A stretch of DNA of 64,000 nucleotides, from NCBI GenBank assembly GCA_963970005.1, contig CAXAMN010003891.1:716731-780730 (forward strand), given 5' to 3'. The notes under the pieces are model-generated. The model was given only the letters and a program-made list of their open reading frames with translations, was not told the origin of the DNA and searched no databases. Below, piece by piece: positions 56,198-64,000 of the stretch. Source of the DNA: Durusdinium trenchii (Eukaryota; Sar; Dinophyceae; Suessiales; Symbiodiniaceae). Positions within the stretch are counted from its first letter, which is position 1. Every line of letters begins with the position of its first letter. A program made the translations under genes and the position numbers.

Positions 56198-57276
56198 AGG
56201 GCGCTTCAGGCGAATCTCAACAAGGTGGACATCAAGACGGCGGTGAAGGTGGTGAAGAGAAGGAGCAGGATCGGGAGAAGGAGGAGTCCAAGAAGGAGGA
56301 CAACCCGAAGGCATTGGATGAGAAGATCACAAAGTACATCAAACAACGCAGGTTCCGCTTCCTCCATCACTATTCGGGTCCAAGGGATCCCCTGGGAGCT
56401 GAAATCCACCGGGTGGCGAAGAAGAGGGGCTTGAATGTCGAGGTGATCTCCGCAGAACGAGATTGGGGCCAGGACTTGTGTGCGGACGAACCGTACAACA
56501 CCCACCTACGCTGGGCAAGAGAAGGCTTGATAGATGGCTTTCATGCCGGCTTCCCCTGCTCGACGTTTTCGCGCTTGAGGTTTAGAGAAGCGGCTGGACT
56601 ACCAGGACCCGTTCGCACTCGAGCTGAACCGTATGGGAAGGCTTCGAATAACGAGGCGCAGCAGAGAGAGTGCGATAGAGGGACAGTGATGCTGGCTCGC
56701 TCAACCCAGTTGGCAGAGGAGGTCATGAGATCCCCAACGACGGCGATTGTAGTGAAGCCCACGACGCTGGAGAACCCTCCGCCTTCGGAGGTGGAGGGGC
56801 ACATTTCGGCTTGGGGCATGAAAGAGATGGTGCAGTATCTTCGCTTGCCAGGGGTGAAGATCTCCTTGTTCAACACTTGCGCATATCAGTCGGGCAGGAG
56901 TCGAGGAGATCGCCATTGGAAACCGCAGCAATTCGCAGGGTCGCTGTACGGGATCGAGTCACTGGATAGGGAATGCAGGTGCGGCACAGCGTCCCACAGA
57001 CCAATCGTGGGCAAGAAGGAGTTGAAGGAGTCAGGGGAATACCCATGGGAGCTTTGCAACGCCTATGCACTCCTCCTCATACAGCACTTCGAGAAGATGG
57101 CAACAGCGGAGTATTTGGAGGGGAGGTTGAAAGAAGGGGAACAAGATCACGACGAAATAGCAACAAGCAATGCAGAGGCCACGCAGTCGAGGGAGGTGAG
57201 GATGAAGGAAGGGGTGAAGACGTCACCATCGCCGACGATGGACATGCAGGAAAGACGGGAAAGGAAGAGGAAGTAG
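56149..57276 (+). CDS. Cytosine-methyltransferase-like domain of the retrotransposon polyprotein
   Basis: This frame is -1 relative to gag; possible starts are ATG 56149 or 56179. After an acidic linker with EKEQDREKEESKKED, the motifs follow in order: RFLHHYSGPRDPLGAEI (S-adenosylmethionine-binding loop position), VISAERDWGQDL, then IDGFHAGFPCSTFSRLR with the presumed catalytic Cys at codon 56557, a PVRTRAEPYG segment, TLENPPP, a strand with FNTCAYQSG, then KPQQFAGSL and a C-terminal CRCGTASH. This SGP/PCSTFS/ENP/KPxxF order matches the C5-methylase-like fold found in algal and other eukaryotic mobile elements. Cytosine methylation is inferred, not shown. The frame ends at TAG 57274, after which the same frame continues 24 bases later as the reverse transcriptase. 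The TAG may be decay, readthrough or an ORF boundary. Confidence 0.65.
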   Translation: MRFARSPVSSMSGQEVKGASGESQQGGHQDGGEGGEEKEQDREKEESKKEDNPKALDEKITKYIKQRRFRFLHHYSGPRDPLGAEIHRVAKKRGLNVEVISAERDWGQDLCADEPYNTHLRWAREGLIDGFHAGFPCSTFSRLRFREAAGLPGPVRTRAEPYGKASNNEAQQRECDRGTVMLARSTQLAEEVMRSPTTAIVVKPTTLENPPPSEVEGHISAWGMKEMVQYLRLPGVKISLFNTCAYQSGRSRGDRHWKPQQFAGSLYGIESLDRECRCGTASHRPIVGKKELKESGEYPWELCNAYALLLIQHFEKMATAEYLEGRLKEGEQDHDEIATSNAEATQSREVRMKEGVKTSPSPTMDMQERRERKRK

Positions 57277-57300
57277 CAGAGGGACGAGGCAGAGGAGAAG

Positions 57301-59016
57301 ATGCAGTATGACGCGAAGAAGAAGGAGGAGTTGAGGCGAAGAGAACATCAGCACGATCGAGGCCACGACGATGGACAGGCGAGGGGCAGTGGCGTCAAGA
57401 GGGAGCAGAGGTCGCGATCAAGGGGAAGGAGGAAAGGAGGTGAGGCGAAAGAGTCAAAGGAGAAAGGTAGGGCACAGGATTTGAGATGGAAGCCAGGAGA
57501 AGGGAAGTATGGGCTGCTGAAGGAGGACAAGAAGGAACAGGACTTGGGCCAGCAGGCCTTCATCGGGGGTTTGAAGAACCCGGCGGAAGTGGTTGCAGGG
57601 TTGCCGACTCTTCAGAACCTGGGGAGACAGATTCTGGGAGCTTGGGACCGGCATTGCAACAGGTATCCGGCGGCGACGAAGGTGGGGGAGAGCTACGGCA
57701 CGCCTGATTGCAATTTGGAGAAGAAGATGATTGAGAGGTGGAAGGAAGAGTTGAGGAAACTCACGGGTGCTAGAGGCGAGGGCTCATTGAAGCTGAAGGG
57801 CAAGTGGACTTTCACCTCACCCCTGGAAGGCAACCTGTTCGAAGCTTGGGGAGGGAGGGGAGGAGACCCTGAGACAGAGGTTCATCGATGGATCAGGGAC
57901 GGAGTGCCCTTGGGCATAAACTGCCCCATCAGGACTTGCGGCATTTTCCCACCCTCAACGAAACCAGAGGAGAAGACGGCCTTAGGGGACATCCAGGCGG
58001 CGGAAGGGTTGAGGGAAGACATCGGGAATTACACGTCAGTGCAAGAACAAGTGGAAGATGCAGAGATCGAGGTGGGCAGGCTTTGCAAGCTGGGCTACGC
58101 AGTCAAGGTGAAGAAGGAGGAGGTGGAGAAGGCCGGATTCAAAGGCACGACCATAAGCCGGCTGGGGCTCATTGTGAAGGACAAGGAGGACGGCTCGAAG
58201 AAGAGACGCATCATCATTGACCTTAAGAGGTCGGGAGGAAACAAGAAGGCAGAACTGCCCGAACGCATCATTCTCCCGAGGCCCATGGATGCGGTGGCGA
58301 TGATGAGAAAGATGCACGCATTACATGCGGAGCAGGGCAGTCAACAAGATCGGTCAATGGAGCTGGTCATGATCGACATATCGGACGCCTACATGCACCT
58401 GGCGGTGAAGGAAGAGGAGAAAGGACACTGCCTAGCCCCAGCATTGGACAACGAGCATTGGCTCCTGTTCATCGCCTTGCTCTTCGGCTTCAAGACAGCA
58501 CCACTGACTTGGAGCAGGGTGGCAGCGATGGTCGCAAGGTTAGTGCAGTCAATAATCCCGCAGGAGAACGGTATGCATCAGGTGTACCTGGATGACAGCC
58601 TGTGGGTACTATGCGGGAAGCTGCAGGTGCGAAACAAGATACTGGCATGCATCCTGACCACGATGGCCGCACTGGGCTTGAAGCTGTCACTGTCAAAGGG
58701 GGCACGAGCCGCGGCAGTCACATGGGTCGGGGTGAAATTCAAGCTGGTGGCACCTGACTACGATCATTTGCTGGTGACGCTACCGGAGAAGTTCATGGCA
58801 GAGTTGCAAAAGCAGTTGGAGGCTTGGGAGAAGAAGGGCAGGATCGCAGCATCGGAACTTCGCAAAGCAGCCGGCCGAGTGGCATGGTTGGCGGGCATCT
58901 TGCCAAGGGCCCGCTGGGTGACGTCCACCTTCTACGCCACCCTTTACGATCATGAGGAGGACGTGGCGCAGGGAACAGACCCAATAGCTTCGGTTAGGCA
59001 GATTTCTAACTCTTAG
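57301..59016 (+). CDS. Reverse transcriptase, 3' end cut by an insertion
   Basis: Copies element RNA into DNA. The frame starts at ATG 57301, in phase with the methylase frame, after a basic low-complexity N-terminus. Palm motifs: IDISDAYMHL with the first catalytic Asp at residue 359, ALLFGFKTAPLTWSR near residues 395-410, and VYLDD at residues 428-432 with the Asp pair at 58591-58596. Then LKLSLSKG and a TWVGVKF segment, typical of thumb and connection regions. The D-A-Y and L-F-G-x-x-x-A-P spacing resembles LTR or DIRS-type elements more than LINEs. The last codons GTDPIAS run into the inverted terminal repeat of an inserted element, and the terminal VRQISNS belongs to that insert. RNase H resumes in the same phase at 61345. 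No integrase or tyrosine recombinase was found. Confidence 0.85.
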   Translation: MQYDAKKKEELRRREHQHDRGHDDGQARGSGVKREQRSRSRGRRKGGEAKESKEKGRAQDLRWKPGEGKYGLLKEDKKEQDLGQQAFIGGLKNPAEVVAGLPTLQNLGRQILGAWDRHCNRYPAATKVGESYGTPDCNLEKKMIERWKEELRKLTGARGEGSLKLKGKWTFTSPLEGNLFEAWGGRGGDPETEVHRWIRDGVPLGINCPIRTCGIFPPSTKPEEKTALGDIQAAEGLREDIGNYTSVQEQVEDAEIEVGRLCKLGYAVKVKKEEVEKAGFKGTTISRLGLIVKDKEDGSKKRRIIIDLKRSGGNKKAELPERIILPRPMDAVAMMRKMHALHAEQGSQQDRSMELVMIDISDAYMHLAVKEEEKGHCLAPALDNEHWLLFIALLFGFKTAPLTWSRVAAMVARLVQSIIPQENGMHQVYLDDSLWVLCGKLQVRNKILACILTTMAALGLKLSLSKGARAAAVTWVGVKFKLVAPDYDHLLVTLPEKFMAELQKQLEAWEKKGRIAASELRKAAGRVAWLAGILPRARWVTSTFYATLYDHEEDVAQGTDPIASVRQISNS

Positions 59017-59235
59017 TCTATATACTGTTTCTTAACTATTAGTTAAAACATATGATTAAACTATTAGTCAGAACAATGGTTTTAACTAATAGTTTGAAAG
59101 GTCAAATAAACCAAAAAATGTAAGGTTGTTCGTGTTTTCTTCAAATGATGTTTGATTCTATTTTGTTCAACATGCACTTGCCAAAAGCAAGACACTCTTC
59201 ACATCAGGTATCACCTTAAAAGACACACAAACACA

Positions 59236-59550
59236 AATTCACCTCAACAAGTTGACCAGAATAACATATTCACCTTAAATATTCACCTCGTGCTTTTACT
59301 CAGAGCAGCCAGGTTCACTTCTAAAAAAAGATCTGAATACAGGATTCACCTTGATTCACCTTAGACTGTGGGTGAGAGCACACAGATTCACTTTAAAGCA
59401 AAATCAGAGCCAGAGGTTCTTCATTCAGAAAAGGATTCACCTTAGTCTTTCACTCAAGAACAAAGGCAGGTTCATTCCACAAAAGAATCAGAGTAAAGAT
59501 TCACTTCACAGGTTCAGCCAAGACTTTCATTCAACAAAGACAGATTCACA
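59236..59550 (+). repeat. Dispersed ATTCAC motif array
   Basis: ATTCACCTT, ATTCACTT or ATTCACAT occurs nine times in about 310 bases, with related TTCACTT copies. The motif returns at about 60497, 60560, 60598 and 61007 in the right part of the same insertion. Confidence 0.7.
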
Positions 59551-59687
59551 TCCAAAAAGAATCACAGTAAATGAACCACTGTAGTTCATCAGCAATGATG
59601 CTTTTCACTTCGGAAAAGGCAAGGTCACACATGTGCACAAGACCTTCACACCTCCAATGTGTTTGACCCAGTGTGTTGTGGCCCAAG

Positions 59688-59810
59688 ATGTCTCAGAAAA
59701 GACTGGTGGCTGATCCCAATGTTGGGGTCAGAGAGCTGCAAGCAGTCTTTGTCAACTTCTTGAAGGCACAGCCCAAAAAAGATTTGCTGGAAGAGTGCAC
59801 CTCTTGCTGA
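59688..59810 (+). CDS. Small reading frame inside the inserted element
   Basis: ATG to TGA, 40 codons, opening MSQKRLVADPNVGVRELQAV and ending LLEECTSC. It lies upstream of the donor-like site at 59836. It may be the first part of a degraded captured gene. The family is not recognised. Confidence 0.25.
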   Translation: MSQKRLVADPNVGVRELQAVFVNFLKAQPKKDLLEECTSC

Positions 59811-59835
59811 AGGAGATGGTCCATGTGCAAAGGAG

Positions 59836-60380
59836 GTAAGCCAAAGAAAGATGAAACTGCACATAAATGCAACAAAAATGTTACAATTTCAAATACAAAA
59901 ATGAACAATTCACAATGAAATCATCAAAACATACCTAAAATCAATGAACTGGAGTGTAAGTTTGGTGTAAGTTTGATGTAAGCTTACATTAAAACTTACA
60001 CTCCATAGTGTAAGTTTAGTGTAGGTTTGGTGCAAACTTACACTGAAACTTACACACCTGGAGTGTAAGTTTACATCAAAGTTACACACAGAAGTGTAAA
60101 CTTACACTGCGAAGTGTAAGTTTGATGTAAACTTACACTCAGGAATGTAACTTTAGTGTAGAGTTACACTGTTGATGTGCAAGTTTGATGTAAGTTTGCA
60201 CCAAACTTACACTATGGAGTGTAAGTTTCAGTGTAAGTTTACATCAAACTTACACCAAACTTACACTACAGCTCATTGATTTTAGGTATGCTTTGATGAT
60301 TTTCATTGTGATTTTTGCATTTTTGTATTTGATTTGCAACATTTTTGTTGCATTTATGTGCATGTTCATCTTTCTTTCAG
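59836..60380 (+). repeat. Long palindrome bounded by intron-like signals
   Basis: Left arm 59841-59950 and right arm 60271-60380 are inverted copies of about 110 bases with roughly 85-90 percent match by eye. They share CATTTTTGTTGCATTTATGTG and TCATTGATTTTAGGTATG. On the plus strand the palindrome starts GTAAGCC after AAAGGAG and ends TTTCTTTCAG before GTGG, so it could be spliced as an intron. Confidence 0.65.
59951..60270. repeat. Central array of GTAAGTTT/AAACTTAC units
   Basis: I count eight GTAAGTTT and eight AAACTTAC copies in 320 bases, usually as GTGTAAGTTT or AAACTTACAC. They form many small nested hairpins inside the larger palindrome. Confidence 0.85.
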
Positions 60381-60608
60381 GTGGTCTTCTTAGACTTGCA
60401 ACAGCTTATGGTGAACAAGCTTTTGATTTACTCCCCGGGTTTGGCAAGCCCAGGCTTTTGTCTTGGAAGGAAGGCTCCAAAAAAGGTTGAGATAAAGCAT
60501 TCACCAAAAATGTGCAAAGTCTATGGAGGTAAAGAATTAAATCCAGATGCACTTGGAAGATTCACATTGCGATGTTTAATGCGAGTTTCATTTGAGAGAT
60601 TCACATGA
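60345..60608 (+). CDS. Small reading frame after the palindrome in the inserted element
   Basis: After the TTTCTTTCAG site the frame reads FLDLQQLMVNKLLIYSPGL and continues to a stop at 60606. A second frame here reads LRLATAYGEQAFDLLPGFGK and is equally coding-like. I cannot decide which, if either, is real. A relic of a captured host gene is possible. Confidence 0.22.
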   Translation: MLHLCACSSFFQVVFLDLQQLMVNKLLIYSPGLASPGFCLGRKAPKKVEIKHSPKMCKVYGGKELNPDALGRFTLRCLMRVSFERFT

Positions 60609-61344
60609 GAAGGCAAATAAGTTTTAAGGATCACTTGATATTCCAACACCTTTGGTGATTGAAAAAAGGAATGTGATAAACACATTGGCACTGTGCGAAT
60701 GCAAGGTTTTTTTGCATATGTTCACTTTTGGACTTTGGGAAGATGTTCATGTGCGTTAACTTTCAGCATTGCTTCCAGCACATGGTTCTTTCCAATGTCA
60801 CATGACAATGCCACAATGTGTGTCGCATTTTGTCACTATGAACCTTTCAATTGTCTGCAAGGTTCAATGCCTGGCTTGAAGCCAGCCTTTGAACCTGAAA
60901 GTTTTTTGTCCCCTCCACCAGCTTGACTGACTTCTAGGTTCTTGCCTCAGAGCCCTTTGTCTGCAGCCATGGCAAAGGATGATCCATTTGGGAAGACAAT
61001 CGCTCAAGATTCACTTTGACATTAGACTCACCTTCTATCTACACAGGCTCACTTTGGCACGGGCTTCAGTTTTCCTTCTGTAGACTAGAAGAACCATTTT
61101 CAGAACAGAGAATAGTAGCCAAACAATTGTACAAATTTCAATATGTTGTTACATTTTTTTATTGACATTTGTTTTGGCAAAACTTTTTTATGCGCTTGCA
61201 AGGTGTACTTTCCAGTTTGTTCCATTAAACAAACTAATAGTCAGAAAGAGCTATAAACCTATTAGTCAAAACATGTTTAAACTATTTAGTTTGTTTTCTT
61301 ACCAACTAGTCCATACAACCTAATAGTTAGAAATCTGTCTAACC

Positions 61345-62088
61345 GAAGCTATTGGGGAAGCAATCAGGAGGGAGCAACGCAAGGACAGCCGCCCGAAGGA
61401 CCATCTCATCCCGGTGAAGAGGCTGGAGAAGGCAAGGGTGTGGCTGTTGGCGTACCTCAAGGCAGCACAAGGGAAACCCATCCGGAAGTTCAACCTCTAC
61501 AAGGGAGGCAGGGCCGACCTGACGTTGTTGACAGACGCTTCCCCACAGGGCTTGGGAGCAATCCTGCTGGTGAACGGACGGGTCACCAAGGCATTGGCGT
61601 CCCCGGTGGGCGAGCTGGACGCGAAGCTGCTTGGTTTCGAACTCGGTCAATCGAGTTCGCAAGGGATTGTGGAGACGCTGGCGATCCTGGCAGCGTTACG
61701 ACATTGGGGGCGACTGCTGACTTCCGTCAACCTGGCCATATCCGTTCAGTCGGATTCCATCACAGCACTGGCCATGACACAGAAGTTTTCAAACAGCGGG
61801 TCATCGCTCAACTTCTTGGGAGCCGAGCTGGCGGTGGCCTGCGAAGCATTGGGTTTGGCCGAGCTGAAACCGGTACATTTGCCAGGGACAGCCAACAAGG
61901 AAGCCGACTTCCTGTCCAGACCGGACACATGGAGCAGCACCACCTTGCCAGCGGCTTTGGAAGGCATCACGATCGAGACGCCAGTGGAGCGGACGGTCGA
62001 GTGGTACAGCCTTCATCCGCCCGGGCCGGACTCCGCCGAATGGCGGGACGAAGCAGCCCTGACGGCAGCCTGGAGCTTGCGACCGTGA
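61345..62088 (+). CDS. RNase H domain of the retrotransposon (separated from reverse transcriptase)
   Basis: Degrades RNA in the RNA-DNA hybrid during reverse transcription. It continues the reverse transcriptase frame after the insertion, starting EAIGEAIRREQRKDSRPKDH, then VKRLEKARVWLL. RNase H motifs: LLTDASPQGLGAILL (Asp codon 61534), IVETLAILAALRHWG (Glu codon 61672), VQSDSITAL (Asp codon 61753) and HLPGTANKEADFLSR (Asp codon 61906). All four carboxylates are present, so this part looks intact. It has no start codon of its own beyond an ATG at 61414. The -1 frame is also open from 61440 to 62150, as in gag. No integrase or recombinase follows. Confidence 0.82.
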   Translation, partial: EAIGEAIRREQRKDSRPKDHLIPVKRLEKARVWLLAYLKAAQGKPIRKFNLYKGGRADLTLLTDASPQGLGAILLVNGRVTKALASPVGELDAKLLGFELGQSSSQGIVETLAILAALRHWGRLLTSVNLAISVQSDSITALAMTQKFSNSGSSLNFLGAELAVACEALGLAELKPVHLPGTANKEADFLSRPDTWSSTTLPAALEGITIETPVERTVEWYSLHPPGPDSAEWRDEAALTAAWSLRP

Positions 62089-62225
62089 TGGTCGACTTGA
62101 AGGAAAAGGAGCTGGGACTTGCCGGGAGGCCACATGGTGGAACCTGGTAGGTCGGGTAAGTGTGTTTCGGGTTCGTTCGGCCGAGTCGCACGCATGTCAG
62201 GTACTCCCAGCAGTCGGGGCTCAAG

Positions 62226-62819
62226 ATGGAGGTGGCGCCGGTTGTCACGACTTCCCCACCACAGGTGTATGTGGGCATTTATTCGTGGCCATGGCTTCGC
62301 TTTTGGCTTTTCTACCTCGTCGCAATTGGAGTGCTGACCCACCTCGCGGCAGTATGGCTCGGGTGCAGACGCTTAGTTCATCTCATTCAAGGCTGTTACT
62401 CTCCGCGGTCAACCACAAGAGCAATGGACAAGGCGGAGAAGACAAGGAAAGCAGCAGAGGACGATCCAGGGGAAGATCACCAACCAGAAGGGGAGGACTT
62501 ATGGGTGGAACCATGGGACATGGACGGAGACAACGAGGACATCTACCCCTACAACCTGCTGGAATGGACGCCGGAGAGGGGAACCAGGAGGAGACACCCG
62601 CAATCTTCACCTTCGGAACCGGCCCCGTGGAGATCTTTGGTGAATCACTTCTCACCGAGGGGGACGCGGGCTACGGAGGGAACGTCTTCAGCCCCCTCAA
62701 CGGAGTTAGACACACCGGGAACACCCTCCCCACCGCTGAGGGAAAGGGTGATGGCCTCGAGGGACATGATGTGGCTAGTCACGAGGAGGCTCAACTCGAA
62801 GGACAGCTGGCAGCTTTGA
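62226..62819 (+). CDS. Third retrotransposon frame, N-terminal membrane segment
   Basis: It starts at ATG 62226 (MEVAPVVTTSPPQVYVGIYS), followed by a hydrophobic stretch of about 25 residues (WPWLRFWLFYLVAIGVLTH) consistent with one transmembrane helix. Then come a basic patch and an acidic Pro/Glu-rich region with MMWLVTRRLNSKDSWQL just before TGA. The sense continues in another frame, so the stop looks like a frameshift rather than the natural end. No envelope or integrase family is recognised. Confidence 0.5.
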   Translation: MEVAPVVTTSPPQVYVGIYSWPWLRFWLFYLVAIGVLTHLAAVWLGCRRLVHLIQGCYSPRSTTRAMDKAEKTRKAAEDDPGEDHQPEGEDLWVEPWDMDGDNEDIYPYNLLEWTPERGTRRRHPQSSPSEPAPWRSLVNHFSPRGTRATEGTSSAPSTELDTPGTPSPPLRERVMASRDMMWLVTRRLNSKDSWQL

Positions 62820-63915
62820 TCGAGGGGAAGACGAAGGCGAATCGATCAGGACCATGGTTCATTGAGACGAAGGAAGACGAGGAATTGGCCGACGAGACGG
62901 TGAAGGAGGTGGTCCAGGAAGCTGAAAATTTTGAATTCCCACCTCCCCCGCCGGGGGTTAAAGGGGAGGAGGAAGAGTCGCACAGCAGCTCCCTGGTACA
63001 CTTGGTGAAACGTCGTCGAAAAGGTGGAGAAGGCGAAGCATGGTCCAAGAAGGTGAGAAGAGACTCAGACCCAGCCGAGGAGAAGCCGGATGGGGAGAAG
63101 AAAGATCGAGGTGGAGCTCGAGTTCGGCGTGAAGGGAGGAGCGAGAGCAAAGCAGCACCTCGCTTACGGCCTGACGTACTCCAACGACCGACAGCAAACT
63201 CAAAGCTGAAAGGAAACCAAAAGTGGTTGAAGGCCATTCGAACAGCCAAGATGTTCAGGTCAAACGGCTCGAGAAGGACCAGGACCGTGTCGAACTTTCA
63301 GAAGGGCTACTATGCAAATTCATCGAGAAGGGCGAGGGCCTCAGTGAGGAGGACCGTGGACAAGATTTTGCTCAACCTGGGCGTGAAGGGAAGCACGACG
63401 TGTTGGTCGCCGGAAACGTTGGGAAATCGAATGTGATCTTGCAATATGCGGAGGAAGCCTTGGAGACGATGCCGGTGATGCCGAGACCACAGATCGAGAA
63501 CAACAGCAAGAATGACGCCAAGACAGACACGAAGGTCCCAACCACACCGATGTTAAAAGAACAGGACATCAAGGCACTGACAGAGCTGAAGGACACGGAG
63601 CGCAAACTGAAAAAGGAGATACAGTTCCTCAGGGCCACCCAGGACAAGTTGGACGATTCGATTCTGAAGCGGGAGAAGGTGTCGAAGGAGAACCACGGCC
63701 TATTACCACCCACGGTGATCTCAAAGGGTGGGATGGTGCACGAGAACAAGCGACAGCCAATAGCCTCGCCGGTTATGGCATGGCATACTCGTTGCGGTTG
63801 GCCCTTCGGTGCTTCGGCCTTCAGTTTTGGGTTGGATGTGACGATGGTCAGCTGCCAGAAATGCCTCCTACTTGCGCAAAGCAATGAGGAAAGGTGTGGC
63901 AAAGGAGGTGGATGA
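62800..63915 (+). pseudogene. Third retrotransposon frame, C-terminal part with frame shifts
   Basis: The coding sense moves through three frames. It reads QLAALIEGKTKANRSGPWFI and EDEELADETVKEVVQEAENF to about 63100, then KIEVELEFGVKGGARAKQHL in a second frame to about 63180, then SKLKAERKPKVVEG onward in a third frame to TGA 63913. Near the end are a coiled-coil-like part (LTELKDTERKLKKEIQFL) and WHTRCGWPFGASAFSF with CQKC, a likely zinc site. Two or more indels therefore separate the parts. The role is unknown. Confidence 0.5.
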
Positions 63916-64000
63916 TGTCAAACAAGTATAGCTGATTTGACACCAGCGGAAAAGACTCTGTCCTGCTTCTTTGTATGGGTGGTTGGACCTACCTGTTGTC

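Larger units (their letters stand above)
58981..61358. mobile_element. 2.35-kb fold-back element inserted between reverse transcriptase and RNase H
   Basis: The ends CCCAATAGCTTCGGTTAGGC and, inverted, CTGTCTAACCGAAGCTATTG are near-perfect inverted repeats that extend to TTTCTAAC. Subterminal copies of AACTATTAGT or close variants lie within about 110 bp of each end. The interior is AT-rich, unlike the retroelement, and lacks a long frame. Removing 58990-61344 (2355 bases, a multiple of three) rejoins the reverse transcriptase and RNase H frames. A target-site duplication is not clear because the inverted repeat runs into the target. No transposase was recognised, so it is probably non-autonomous. 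Confidence 0.75.

Noticed and set aside
58981-61358. Insertion as a spliceosomal intron of the retrotransposon
   Set aside because: GT-AG pairs at its edges would leave the frames out of register; a mobile-element insertion explains the inverted ends better.
61440-62150. 236-codon frame overlapping RNase H
   Set aside because: The other frame has all four RNase H carboxylates; this one has no motif.
62089-64000. Integrase or tyrosine recombinase for the retrotransposon
   Set aside because: No HHCC/DDE or R-H-R-Y pattern was visible in any frame; it may lie beyond the window.

Overview
The window looks like nuclear DNA of a dinoflagellate (Symbiodiniaceae or a relative). The strongest sign is a degenerate copy of the dinoflagellate spliced-leader sequence at 54642-54661, whose last 16 bases match the known leader tail exactly. 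Other signs agree: introns with GC 5' splice sites, tiny exons spread over kilobases, large numbers of short palindromic mobile elements, simple-sequence tracts, and a retroelement of a type common in these genomes. There is no bacterial-style operon, rRNA, tRNA or CRISPR array.

Region 1-40 kb is mostly non-coding. It carries at least six families of short (about 45-125 bp) inverted-repeat elements, named A to G here, plus microsatellites and minisatellites. Between them lie isolated, GC3-rich open segments bounded by splice-like signals. I read these as single exons of different multi-exon genes, mostly on the + strand. I cannot join them into genes, and most have no recognisable family.

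Region 40.2-43.0 kb holds a cysteine-rich gene candidate: one segment with CxxC motifs, one SAP-like segment, and a long segment with several CxxC pairs that changes frame at a C9A7 homopolymer.

Region 43-52 kb is again non-coding with exon candidates on both strands. Region 52.1-54.5 kb holds the best gene of the window: a bacterial-type ribosomal protein uL24 (organellar) that can be assembled from a tentative 5' exon and five well-supported exons. Four of its five introns start with GC, and one intron contains a family A element.

Region 54.6 kb to the right edge is a retrotransposon that starts just after uL24, downstream of the spliced-leader relic. In order it encodes a Gag-like protein with a CCHC zinc knuckle; a cytosine-methyltransferase-like domain in the -1 frame; a reverse transcriptase, same frame, after one TAG; RNase H; and a frame-broken third reading frame with a membrane segment and a C-terminal cysteine motif. 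A 2.35-kb AT-rich fold-back element with inverted terminal repeats is inserted between reverse transcriptase and RNase H. That insertion has a central array of 16 GTAAGTTT/AAACTTAC units between 110-bp inverted arms, and the whole palindrome is bounded by intron-like signals. The 3' end of the retroelement is outside the window.
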